Notes: generated by a model from the sequence alone, not told the origin. A stretch of 43,147 bases of DNA from Priapulus caudatus (GCF_000485595.1 NW_014578441.1:25950-69096); one strand, 5' to 3'; counted from the first letter of the stretch, positions 22,951-31,789 are shown. Numbers and translations are program-made.

Positions 22951-23960
22951 TTTTTTGCATTAGCATCTACCTTTACATTGTCTATTTTTACAGGCAACGC
23001 ACCCAGCCTCAGAAAATTGTAGCCTGGAACTTAGTCAATAAAGACAAATTTATATTATCGTATATGCCTTCCTCGCTATGCTCATTAATTTCTAACTTGG
23101 CACGTGTCGCCGTCGCAAAAAAATGTAAATTGCTCTACTTTTTCATCTGTTTTGTTATTTTCCTCTGATACAATGTCTCACTCATCCCTCAATCGATCCA
23201 ATGTCAATGCAATGCAATTCTTCGATCTAATGCATCATTTGAAGCTGTTTATAGAACCTCGCCAGCACCTGTCTGTGGTATGTTGAAAGACGTCACGTAA
23301 ACAGTTCAACAGCTATTGTCGCTAAAAGATGGTTGCATTGTCGCCGGGTGACGCACACGTTGGCATTTCTTTTAAAATTTAATTAAATGTATTACGTGTA
23401 ATAAATTTCATTAGGGTTAGGTTAGGAGCCGTCAGGCTGCGTTGGTTCTGGGATAGCCTAGAGTTTTTACTGCATTAGTTGGTGGACGGAAAATAGACGC
23501 GCCCAGGGGGAAAGTGTTTTGCCTCAAACTCAACGCTGCTACCTGCTGTTTGCGCAAGCCCCACTGCTCCAGCTTGTTCCCTACCTAGCGCCACTTCGCA
23601 GACCAAATGCTAGCCCATAGAATTCGGCCGGCGAGTGATCACTTAGCTTGATACTCTAATAACGCACACTAAATCACACAGAAAGACATTAACAATCATA
23701 GGACCGATACAAACACAAGAAATTTATATCCAACCGGCAAGCTCGATCCTTGCCGCCGAGGCTTCGTGCATACCGGTACTAACCGCCACAATAATGATAG
23801 TATTATAATGTATCAGGTTTTCAGACAGCAAAGACCCATGAACTAGAACAAGATATCAATGTAATACTAAACTTAAAAGCAGTGGGCAGTGGTTTGAACC
23901 AATTTGAGAAGGGGTCTATCTTACCCCAACCTGTGGGGTAAGACGGATATTTTTCCAAAA
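22951..23960. other. non-coding part of the second large unit
   Basis: Collinear with 12871-13800. Contains the degraded telomeric repeat at 23411-23426. No gene. Confidence 0.4.
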
Positions 23961-23997
23961 ACAGATAATTTTCTTACATTCAGTGAGGATAGAAAAT

Positions 23998-24305
23998 CTA
24001 ACCAGCACAATCTGAGCAGATAAAATGATATGCTGCCTTGCCGTATACTCCTGCGCAGGTTTCATGGAACCATACACTACAGGTTGGGCATTGTATCCAT
24101 CCTGCTACATCTCGAGAATCAATGTCATCATAATAGTTCTCTTGGCACACACAACAAATATTTGAGGGATCATCTCTATCCATTGTCTTCTGACGCTTGC
24201 TACTTGAAACTCCACTTGTACTCTGTATTGGTTCAGTGTTTGCTGTTCCTTGACTTGTTCTCTTACTTTTCCCTTTCCCTTTCTCTTTACCCTTGTTGAC
24301 ATCAC
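23998..24305 (-). pseudogene. PHD finger, C-terminal module of a Tigger-like transposase
   Basis: A clean C4HC3 pattern: 'CCVCQENYYDD', 'WIQCPTCSVWFHETC' and 'FICSDC', ending with a stop at 23998. PHD fingers bind histone H3 tails. A C-terminal PHD is found on many invertebrate pogo/Tigger-type transposases, and the DDE domain lies upstream on the same strand here (25370-24693). Between them are the acidic linker and a Lys/Gly-rich segment (24305-24240). The finger itself is intact, but frame shifts separate it from the catalytic part, so the complete protein is not encoded as read. Confidence 0.8.
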
Positions 24306-24499
24306 TGGTTTTTTTGTATTTTGTTTCTTCTTTCTTTCTGCTTCATGAGACTGAAGCTCTCAATGAATCTCTCTGAAGTCTGGTATTTCTGGCTTGTAAG
24401 GACACGGCAACCAGTATTGATGGCTTTCCTAATTTGGCACTTCTTTCTTTATGTTACCCTACTGACTGTGTTGGGATGTCTTTAATTTGAATCATCACC

Positions 24500-24720
24500 A
24501 GGTCTTCGTCGTGTAGCAGCAAATCATTATCAGATTGTTCCTCCTGGACTTCATCTGGTAAGTTTGGATCATCAGCTGGCAAGTGTAGATCATCATCTGG
24601 TGGATTGTCATCTAAGAGTGGATCATCATCTGGTAATTGTGGATTGTCATCTAGGAATTGTGGATCATCATCTGGTAATTGGGGATTGTCATCTAGGTGT
24701 GGATTGTCACCTGGCTAATC
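24500..24720 (-). repeat. coding minisatellite, acidic linker
   Basis: Tandem units of about 21 and 42 bases ('gatcatcatctggtaattgt' alternating with 'ggattgtcatctagg') that on the minus strand encode Asp/Pro-rich repeats such as 'LPDDDPQFLDDNPQ'. It links the DDE domain to the PHD end. A shorter block of the same repeats stands alone at 28394-28511, and copy 1 has it at 14400-14505. Confidence 0.8.
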
Positions 24721-25500
24721 AGGATTTGCTCAGGTTGATCTAAACGATGTGTCATTTCAGCAGGTGCATATGCATAATCTGGTATGACCTCAATGTCAAG
24801 AGGATAGAGCCCAGTTGCTCTAAATGAGTTAATGCTGTTACTCATGGTGGCTATTTTCAAGTTGGCTTTGGTAAACAGTTTTGGAAAGTCAGCACGCGTT
24901 ATTCCAGATCCTGGATTGTTCCTCAGATGAATGCGCACAGCCTCCTTGTAGTGATCTTTAAGAGGCTTAAAGTGGACTTTGTCTAAGGGTTGAAGGTAAT
25001 GACTGGTGTGTGGGGGCATGCTCACAAGCTCCACACCATCCTCCTTGTCTTTCTTCTTTCCCTTGTAGATGATCATTGGGAGTATATAGTCACCGGCACC
25101 ATTAGTTGCCATCAAAACTGTCTGTAGTTGCCTTCTTTCCCCACCAGTGATCTGACTAGACCCTTTTAGACCAAGTCTGCCAACAATATTCTTAACCCCA
25201 GGAACTAGGCTAAGTCCAGATTCGTCTGCATTATAAATCCGAGATGGCTTACCGAATATGTTGTGCTCTGTCATTACCTCTTCCAACAGTTGGAAATATT
25301 TCTGGACTGCTGGCTTGTTCAGGTGAATTGCTCTTTGGATCGAAAGAGCCTGATGTTTACGAATCGTCAAAATGTTTCTATGTCATCTCTTAAAGGCGAT
25401 CCACCAATCCTTTCCAGCTATTTCCTTCATACCACTGAATGGGTGCTTGACATTGTTTCTAGCCACGAATTTACATGCCAGTTTTCTTAGTTGGTGAATC
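24693..25500 (-). pseudogene. pogo/Tigger-type DDE transposase, internally deleted
   Basis: Upstream of 25370 the frame continues, past a TGA, into a CENP-B-like helix-turn-helix ('AGKDWWIAFKR', 'LTIRKHQALS'). The 225-codon frame has the first catalytic Asp in 'IYNADESGLS' (residue 49), then 'LMATNGAGDYILPMIIYKGK', and the last block 'PPHTSHYLQPLDK' with an Asp at residue 130. The central block with the second catalytic Asp (LLLDGH-like) is missing: 'KKKDKE' is joined directly to the region before 'PPHTSH'. The rest (linker strand, 'SFRATGLYPLD') is well preserved. The transposase is therefore catalytically dead but may still bind DNA. A frameshift after 'QPEQIL' separates it from the acidic linker. 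Confidence 0.85.
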
Positions 25501-25583
25501 CGAAGCGTGAGGGGTCGCCTTCTCCGTTGTCTGCACATCTGATGATACCAGTGCGTCTAATGATGCCTCGAGGCTCCAGGCTC

Positions 25584-25871
25584 CTAGTTTCCCTGGTGTG
25601 CTTTTAGGAAGCTTTCCGCTAGACGAGCTCCTCCGGTCTTGTTAAGGTGTAGGCCATCCGGTGCATACAGGTCACTCCTATTCATGAAGTACCTCCAGTT
25701 GTCGAGGTACGTTGCGTTGTTTACCGTGCAGAACATCTCCAGTGCCCTGTTCAGCGACATTATCTTCTGGTTCAGGTGGTTACGGTACGGCTTGAAGCAC
25801 GGTAGCAGTCCCGATATGATGAGTTTTCCCTTGGTTTTTTCACTTGCACTAAAAAGAAAGGATATTTTCAA
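25584..25871 (-). pseudogene. SGNH/GDSL esterase, C-terminal half
   Basis: The frame contains 'KLIISGLLPCF' (block around the third strand), 'NRALEMFC', 'DNWRYFMNRSDLYAPDG' and 'DGLHLNKTGGARLA', the block V D-x-x-H that carries the catalytic Asp and His of SGNH hydrolases. It ends at a stop at 25584. The matching N-terminal half with the Ser block is at 28513-28764 on the same strand. The two halves read in the same frame if joined at the 19-bp sequence they share. This enzyme type is known from ORF1 of CR1/L2-like non-LTR retrotransposons. The separation by 2.66 kb of other sequence is described in the findings. Confidence 0.8.
25832..25850. repeat. 19-bp direct repeat, left
   Basis: 'tggttttttcacttgcact' is repeated exactly at 28512-28530. 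The two copies flank the segment that splits the esterase. Confidence 0.85.
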
Positions 25872-25933
25872 AACATTTGTCTATAGTTTGTTACGTGCTT
25901 AATTTTGTCTTACAACTGTGTATTTGTAAAATT

Positions 25934-26454
25934 TCATACAATTGCAATTGACTCACGTCTTGACGAGGTCGACGGCTTCCCAAAGACCTCCTGGTAGGCG
26001 GCGGCCACCACCGTGTATGACGCGACTGACTGAGCTAAGTCATAGTACTTTGCCTGCGTCGTCTCACGGTGGCTCATGGATTTAAAGTCCGGCCTCTGGT
26101 TTAACATCATTGTGGCCATTGACTTCCTCCAGGAGGTCGACGAAATTTGATTAGCTCCTGAGGGTATCGCAGAGCTCCAGAAAGCGGTGAAGAGCCGGCT
26201 GATGTTGGTAGGGTTAGCAAATAGGAGTCCTCCAGCTGAAGGAAATTGGGGCGACGACTCCCTCACCTTTCCGACCAGGCATGGCAGGATGTGCTGAACA
26301 TAGCTGTTGAGCATGCGGTAGACATCCTTGGTCACGGCGAACCTTGGCGCCCCGGAAGACCGTCGGTCTTATGTTTTTCTTGGATTAGCACGTGAAATCC
26401 TCCCTGCTCCTGAGCAGAATTGACGGACCCCACCGTCAGGGGTCCGATGGCGGC
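25934..26454 (-). pseudogene. Crypton-like tyrosine recombinase, catalytic domain
   Basis: From about 26440 the minus strand reads 'PLTVGSVNSAQ', 'GFHVLIQEKHKT' (the beta-hairpin with the conserved Lys) and, from 26335, 'DVYRMLNSYVQHILPCL'. These are followed by 'LFANPTNISRLF', the second box 'STSWRKSMATMML' and the last box 'MSHRETTQAKYYDL' with the probable Tyr nucleophile. This is the layout of tyrosine recombinases in Crypton-like elements. In box II the His of the HxxR motif is replaced by Thr, as I recall for several Crypton groups. The upstream 295-codon frame ends exactly where the first catalytic Arg is expected and is interrupted there by a telomeric hairpin (26455-26481). A strong splice-donor-like 'gacgtgagt' lies at about 25961-25969, so a further short exon is possible. 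Confidence 0.75.
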
Positions 26455-26481
26455 GGGTTAGGGTTAGGGTCTCCCTAACCC
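26455..26481. repeat. telomeric hairpin inside the recombinase gene
   Basis: GGGTTAGGGTTAGGG TCT CCCTAACCC: two and a half telomeric units, then a perfect 9-bp inverted copy with a 3-base loop. It lies between 'YLLSNMFLSSG' and 'AIGPLTVG' of the recombinase, the position of the first catalytic Arg. Confidence 0.85.
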
Positions 26482-27406
26482 TCTCCTCCACTGCTCAGGA
26501 ACATGTTGGATAGCAGGTAGTCCCTTACGAAGGTGCAATCTGCCACCGGCAGGTTGGGTGCTGCCTCCTGCAACAGGTCCCTTGCTAGTGGGCACCTGTC
26601 GTAGCTGTGAAATGTCCTGATGTTCTCAGGTGTGATCACATTGCGCAGCGCCGACACACAAAGCTCCACTTGCATTTCTTCATTCATTCTTAGTAGAGGC
26701 CTGTCATGGTTGGAGATTGTTGTTATGACGGCCCTCAGCCTCTCCACGTCTCCGCCGAGTCGCCCCATCTGCACATTCAGCAGCACCATCTTTACAAAAA
26801 TGTTCAGGCTTGTTAGGTATGACCTGATTGAGCCTGCTGCTAGCTTTTGTCCCTTTAGTAGACGTATTGCAGACTCAATCAAGTCTGGGCCTTCTACCTT
26901 GAGGTCCTTGATGGTGGTGAGGCCCACTAATTGTATGATGTGCGAATCCTGGGGAAAATGCTGCTGGGTACTTTTTTCGGACTTTGCTCCTCCAGCGTTG
27001 GATGTTAGAAAATCAACTAATTGTTGCAGCTGCTGGAGGAGGAATTTTCGTGGTGCTGGTGCTGATGCTGGTGGTGCTGGTTCTGGCGCCGGTTGGGCAC
27101 TCCTAGCCCGAACCCTTTGAGCTTTCTTTTCAAGTTTTTTTGCTCGGAGAAAGCGGGCCATTTCTGTTGTCAGTTGGTCGCCCTGCAGGTGGTGAGCCCT
27201 TTTGATGTGGCGTCTCATCCTGACCACCTGCATGCGACAAAATGAGCACGTGTCATGCCTCCGTCCAACCAGAAGCCTCGCAGATATGCGAGCATTCTGG
27301 GCAATTACCTTTAGTTGGTTATGAACGCCCATGATGTGGCGCGGGAGGTTCACTACCTCCACGGCACAGACGGGACATTCATGCCGGTGTCGGATTCTTT
27401 TCTCGG
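26475..27406 (-). pseudogene. zinc-finger and core-binding part of the Crypton-like element (exon D)
   Basis: The exon starts at a clear acceptor, 'tttcttatag', at 27406. The first residues form a C2H2-like finger 'CPVCAVEVVNLPRHIMGVH', then a second 'CSFCRMQVVRMRRHIKRAH'. A Lys/Arg-rich stretch, a Pro/Ala-rich linker (about residues 85-105 of the 295-codon frame) and a Gln/Leu helix follow. Next comes a helical region with 'AAGSIRSYLTSLNIFVKM', which resembles the SAM-like core-binding domain of tyrosine recombinases. It ends 'FVRDYLLSNMFLSSG' at the telomeric hairpin. Joining with exon C at the GT/AG sites keeps the frame (phase 1). DNA recognition by zinc fingers and strand exchange by the C-terminal domain would be the expected division of labour. 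Confidence 0.75.
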
Positions 27407-27522
27407 CTATAAGAAAGAAATTATTAATTAGTGTTGATATACCCTACAACTTGAAGAACTGTTTTTGAGCGAGTGATGTTCTTTTTGCTAAGTAGCCATC
27501 GCACATGCATCTGTATTTGTAC

Positions 27523-27651
27523 CTTTTTTGAGTGCCACTCTTATTGCCGGAAAACCCGGAGGCGTTGTTTTGGCCTGGGCAGGAGGCGGGGATTCTTCCT
27601 GGGCAGGAGGCGGGGATTCTTCTCTTGATGATTCATCATCTAGAGGATCAT
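27523..27651 (-). CDS. Crypton-like element, exon C
   Basis: 129 bases between the acceptor 'tttttcag' and the donor 'aaaaaag|gtacaa'. It encodes an acidic start 'DDPLDDESSREES' and Pro-rich repeats (two 'EESPPPAQ'). It joins exon D in frame. The same exon stands at 42883-43008 on the plus strand, where it has indels. No domain is recognised; it is a disordered linker between the fingers of exons B and D. Confidence 0.6.
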
Positions 27652-27751
27652 CTGAAAAATAAATAATAATGTAACAGTAATCATTAATAAGCTGTGTTAC
27701 CACTGTACACTGATAAAGTACTAAAATGCACATGTAATTAATAATGTGTAC

Positions 27752-28058
27752 ATTCGCCACGATGTGCAGCCATCAAATGGGTGCTCAATGACTTTATGGA
27801 TGTCCCCTTGAACGGGCAAAGGGTACACGCCCTGTTCCTTCTGATGCGCACTAGCATTTCATTAAATTTCCGCATGTTTTGTTTGCTTGTGAGTTCTCTT
27901 TCACTTGATTCGCTGCTCCATGACATAAGCTGTGTTACTACCTTTGGTCCAACGTTAACTCTTCTCTTAATGAAGAGGAATGCTTCAACGTCAAAGGCCC
28001 TTACCTTCCTGGATGGCTGCCCGCACACCCGGGAAATCGTGCGGCTTGTAGGGTTCGT
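27752..28058 (-). CDS. Crypton-like element, exon B
   Basis: 307 bases after a good acceptor ('ctattttttag'). The frame carries 'KVRAFDVEAFLFIKRRVNVGP' and a C2H2-like finger 'CTLCPFKGTSIKSLSTHLMAAH' near its end. The donor is probably 'gaat|gtacac' (27752) or 'catc|gtggcg'. Both leave one base, which fits exon C. Near the start another frame (PYKPHDFPGVRAAIQEG) looks more protein-like, so an indel may lie around 28010. Collinear with 42474-42773. Confidence 0.6.
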
Positions 28059-28248
28059 CTAAAAAATAGAGTAATATGTGTACATTTGTATTATAGTATA
28101 TCCAATTAATACTGCCAAATGATTTGCCTACATGTCGTTTGAGTTTTACATTTCGTTAATAATTTCGTTTTTGACTAATAGGTGATTTTTGTATAGTGGT
28201 GGAGAACAAACACCGCAGTAAAACTTAAACTATAATGAAATAACTTAC

Positions 28249-28345
28249 TGGGAGGGGCCGCCTCTGCTGACGTCGCGGTGATGGTGGTGGCGATCGCCTC
28301 AGGCACGTGGCCAGATGGCCCTGCAGCGCCGGTGGTGGAGGTGTG
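28249..28345 (-). CDS. Crypton-like element, putative exon A
   Basis: An Ala/Thr/Pro-rich frame ('TSTTGAAGPSGHVPEA', 'ATSAEAAPP') ends at a consensus donor CCCA|GTAAGT at 28249. The upstream limit is not clear. It recurs at 42180-42291 with the same donor. No start codon is assigned. Confidence 0.45.
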
Positions 28346-28393
28346 TGCAAGATTCACAAATAAACAGAACATGTTGAAAACGTTTCTTGATTT

Positions 28394-28511
28394 AAGATTG
28401 TTCCTCCTGGACTTCATCTGGTAAGTTTGGATCATCAGCTGGCAAGTGTAGATCATCATCTGGTAATTGTGGATTGTCATCTAGGAATTGTGGATCATCA
28501 TCTGGTAATTG
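28394..28511 (-). repeat. isolated piece of the Tigger acidic linker
   Basis: Nearly identical to part of 24535-24700, from 'gattgttcctcctggacttcatctgg' (in part) onward. Its left edge abuts the Crypton-like element, its right edge the esterase N-half. Copy 1 has the same right junction at about 14506. Confidence 0.8.
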
Positions 28512-28764
28512 TGGTTTTTTCACTTGCACTCCTTGCTAATTACAGAAGACCTTGTCTAGCTTCTTCTAATTTCTTATTTGAAGCATCATTTACCCCAACA
28601 TGCATAATTACTGTGCCCAGACTATCTTCCCGATTAACTACTCTGTCTAGCCTTTCTTCTATATCCTGTACCCCAGCCCCTCCAAAGGTTAATACACACC
28701 TATCCCTTCTTTCTCCATTGTTACTGACTGGTTTTACTCCCGGTCTAATTATCGAGTCGCCCAA
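28512..28764 (-). pseudogene. SGNH/GDSL esterase, N-terminal half
   Basis: 'MGDSIIRPG' carries the block I GDS with the catalytic Ser, 'TFGGAGVQDIEERLD' block II and 'IMHVGVND' block III (G.ND). The frame then meets TAA at 28540 and ends in the 19-bp sequence shared with the C-terminal half at 25850. Met 28764 is the block I Met and probably not the protein start. The coiled-coil frame upstream (29113-28790) is the likely N-terminal part of the same ORF1. Confidence 0.8.
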
Positions 28765-28789
28765 AATGAATATTTTTTCACGTTTGTTT

Positions 28790-29340
28790 CTACTGCTGTC
28801 TTACATTCGTTGGATTCAGTGGCTGTGTTTTCCGGTCCTCCATCTCCCCAGTGGTCTCGTCGTCCCGGTCTATGGTGGTCCCGTCGTCCCGGTCCATGGT
28901 GATCCCATCGTCCCGGTCCTTGGTGGTCCCGTCCTCCAAGTTCATGGCGTTCTCGTTCACCAGGTCCATGGTGGTCCCGTCCTCCAGCTTCTTGGTGGTC
29001 CCCTCCTCCAACTCGTTAGCAGTGGAATCCCCAGCATCCGCTTCCTTGGCCGTGAACTCGACCATCTTATCAAGTATGATGTAGCTTCTCTCTCGTTCCT
29101 CACGACTCCTCATTAGCCAGACTTCCTTCTTCAGCTTCTCGATCTCCTGAGTGAGAGCAGTCTTGTCGCTCGTCTACTGTCTGGAAATTACAGGCATGGC
29201 AATCATACACGAAATCTTCCGGCATAACGTCTACATCACTGGCATTTTCCCATATATCCCACCTTGCACTTACTGCATTAGGCCCACCTATTCCCGAATT
29301 TATCAGCCTTAGTTACTTTCTTTTTCTGCCCCATTATGTT
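28790..29340 (-). pseudogene. CR1/L2-like ORF1, N-terminal and coiled-coil region
   Basis: The 107-codon frame (29113-28790) has a charged helical start 'REERERSYIILDKMVEF', then tandem Asp-Gly-Thr-Thr repeats ('MDRDDGTT', 'KDRDDGIT') encoded by a minisatellite. Upstream, in shifting frames to an ATG near 29337, lie 'MGQKKKVTKAD', 'DVMPEDFVYDCHAC' and Glu/Lys-rich stretches, which resemble the PHD-like/coiled-coil head of CR1/L2 ORF1 proteins. Followed by the esterase half. No endonuclease or reverse transcriptase is found, so the retrotransposon assignment rests on ORF1 architecture alone. Confidence 0.6.
28850..29000 (-). repeat. coding minisatellite in ORF1
   Basis: Units of about 30 bases built on 'ggtcccgtcgtcccggtccat', with variants. 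Copy 1 is at about 14860-15010. Confidence 0.7.
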
Positions 29341-29439
29341 AGTGGAAGTCAAACTATTTCGAATTCTTGGATCTTAGTATAAAAATTAAAACTAGGAAAA
29401 AGCTTTCCTACTTACAAATTTATTCCCGCCAAAACAACA

Positions 29440-29900
29440 ATCGTTACAATGTTGTATGTTACAGATGTACAATCGTTCAGTATACAGTAAATATATGTAC
29501 GTACATACCAGATGCATCCAAGTAATACACGGCGTATCACACGTTATGCCCTTCTCGATGTCTCAGGATGAATTAATCACGATTCACACTAAATGTAACA
29601 AGTTATTTGTGGAATAAAATCACACGCACACACATACTTCTTCGCCAATGATACAATGATATATACGAATGTTACATAGTTATTCATAAGCACATGTTCA
29701 GAAAATACATATCCTCAAAGCTTACTGTATTTACTTTACTGCCTTTACAAAACAAGTTAAATCCACTCTGGGGTGTGGTGCTCACTTTCTGTGGGCGTGG
29801 ATACAACTTTCCAGAGAGGGCTCTTTTCTTATTCCCAATCCAATTCTGAAATTAAGTTTATATACAATTAACAAGAATAATCATAATGATTATATATGCA
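29440..29900. repeat. repeat family J, copy 3, with flank shared with copy 2
   Basis: 29675-29900 matches 4960-5180 and 15930-16150, then stops and block H begins. This joins the right edge of one large unit directly to the left edge of the next. Confidence 0.75.
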
Positions 29901-30227
29901 ACTTGCAGCCATTTCCATTACTGGGAAAGGTTCGGGAATGCGAGAATTTCGTCAGTCTTTCTGTGATTCAGAGGCGGATGACCCAAGCGAGTCAGGGGTG
30001 TGCTGTTATGGTCCTCATCGATTGACGATTCACGATGAGGTGTGTGTTGACCTGTATACCGGTAGCTGTATGAGGGAAGGGTATTACGGTATAAGGCTAT
30101 ATATAGGAGAATGGGATATGGTAGGAGGGTTCCGAAATAGATGGTTGCGCATCTATGAATGCGTAGATCGGATAATGGTTAGGTGTGTGTACATGGTGTT
30201 AGCTGGAATGTACTAACTATAATCACA

Positions 30228-30464
30228 CTATGATGGCAGTGGAGGTGCCTCATTCTCAATTCCTTCATATGAAGTTTGCCCAGCATGATACACCCACACC
30301 TGTAGGGCTTTAAGTTCGCCCATAAACTTTGCTCGTGGTCCCAATTTTGCAATAATGTCATCAGGTAGGTTGTGTATCAATTGCAGGAAACTCTCCTGGC
30401 CAATCTCTCCATCTGGGGGAACACAGAATTGTATGATAATTACATCTACTACTTCTTCTCCCAA
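30228..30464 (-). CDS. hypothetical frame in block H (78 codons)
   Basis: An open frame with normal amino-acid composition: 'VVDVIIIQFCVPPDG', 'LPDDIIAKLGPRAKFM' and 'VWVYHAGQTSYEGI'. The other copy (8148-7948) preserves 'KFMGELKAHKVWVYHAGQTSYEGI' in part but loses the first half to indels. It reads like an exon or the remains of one, since no upstream start signal or downstream continuation is evident. Family not recognised. Confidence 0.35.
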   Translation of the reverse strand: MGEEVVDVIIIQFCVPPDGEIGQESFLQLIHNLPDDIIAKLGPRAKFMGELKALQVWVYHAGQTSYEGIENEAPPLPS

Positions 30465-31014
30465 TAAATTATGAACATTTCACATGTCAATAACATTGTA
30501 AAATGCATGCATGCTTCGTATAATTGTTTGCTGGTGTGCTTGCATGCTCAAACAAATTGACATGAAGGCCAACATGACATGACCTCAGCATCATGGCCCA
30601 TGGGTCACTAGTGTATATGATGTTGGTGATTGCACTTCGAATAGGGATTGCCATGTACCTCACAAGTTCCGTGTTAGTGCTTTTTTAGGCCTGGTCAGAA
30701 CTAACCGAAATGTGAAGATAAACACACTCGCACAGTCAATTGTCCAGACATTCTCGTACTGCGGTTCACTGAGGGGATATGTCAGTTTCAAATGATTTAT
30801 GTAGAATAGTGCCAAAGTATTTGCTAGCAATAATACAATGTGCAACATTATCAGCATCGGGTGCAACACAATGCCGAAGTAATTGTCCAAGTAAGATGAA
30901 AGCCACTTGCAACATTTAACAATTTGCATGAATGATACAGATCATGCATAACTTATTGAAAGAGGTAATTCCCTCTTGGTAAAGTTGAAATGAACTTTAA
31001 ATTTATTATTATTA

Positions 31015-31041
31015 CTAGCTGAAACCCGCGCTACGCGCGGG
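31015..31041 (-). mobile_element. Helitron-like 3' end (canonical copy)
   Basis: Minus strand: perfect 7-bp stem CCCGCGC/GCGCGGG with loop GTA, six bases, then CTAG followed by T. This fits Helitron termini (hairpin, CTRR, insertion between A and T). The element body would extend toward higher coordinates. Its 5' TC end is not identified and no RepHel protein is seen, so it would be a non-autonomous element. Confidence 0.7.
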
Positions 31042-31268
31042 CTTAGTGACTGTGATGCATGTGTTACCAGTGCAGTAGTGTTATGTGTAAGGTGTTATAT
31101 GGAGAGTTTAGTTGTTGCACATGTTTGTTTTTTTATGGTTGAGATGTCAATACAAATACATGTGCATGCAATCATGCTTACACGTAACACATGAACCATT
31201 TGGGCAAGTACACAGTGAAATACACACACCCACACAGAAATGTGTTATTGTATGCTAGGTACTGGTTG

Positions 31269-31278
31269 NNNNNNNNNN
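31269..31278. other. assembly gap (10 N)
   Basis: Run of N inside block H copy 3. The sequence beyond it does not continue the block. Confidence 0.99.
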
Positions 31279-31789
31279 CACCCATCACACACACAGCCGT
31301 CAGACACACCAACAATTCAGTAGACGTTATGTAAATTCATTCTCTCATGAACAGCCCTTCCGTAAATATACACACACGCATTCATATCTTTAATGTTTCA
31401 TTTTGAAACTTTTCGGTAAATTTTATTCGTTTCACCTTATCATCCATTTTCATGTAATACACAACAACACCTGCAACACCAATTTCATTACATCCATTTT
31501 TTATGTCCGCTTCATTGTTGTGCTCTGGGTGGTGCGCGCCAGGTGTGTCATACGTAGCGACACAGCGTGTGGCATAGTCTTAGTTAGTCAGACACATGAC
31601 GAAACGTGACACAGGATGTCATCTGACTCTTGTCTGCAACTCAATACTGTACACCTGGCATCCTGATGTGGATAGTGAAATAAATTTAAAGCGCGGGAAT
31701 TGACTTCAATAACGAAAAATGCATTAGGACTTCAAGCACTCATTTGCAGCCCACATACGAAGGCCAAACAACGACAATGTTCTCTAGGT
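31279..31789. other. no recognised feature
   Basis: Starts with CA-rich sequence. No supported gene. Confidence 0.4.

Larger units (their letters stand above)
29905..31268. repeat. block H, copy 3
   Basis: Matches 7655-9020 over its whole length and ends at the second gap. Contains the best version of the minus frame at 30228-30464 and a canonical Helitron-like end. Confidence 0.85.

Noticed and set aside
25584-25961. Fusion of the recombinase to the esterase through the donor at 25961-25969 and the acceptor-like 'ctttctttttag' near 25851
   Set aside because: The junction would read the esterase exon in the wrong frame and stop after about 20 codons.
26620-27120. 166-codon plus frame
   Set aside because: Antisense shadow of the zinc-finger/core-binding exon, which has recognisable motifs.
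28427-29116. 229-codon plus frame with Val/Pro repeats
   Set aside because: Antisense of the linker minisatellite and of the ORF1 repeats; the minus strand carries the esterase motifs.
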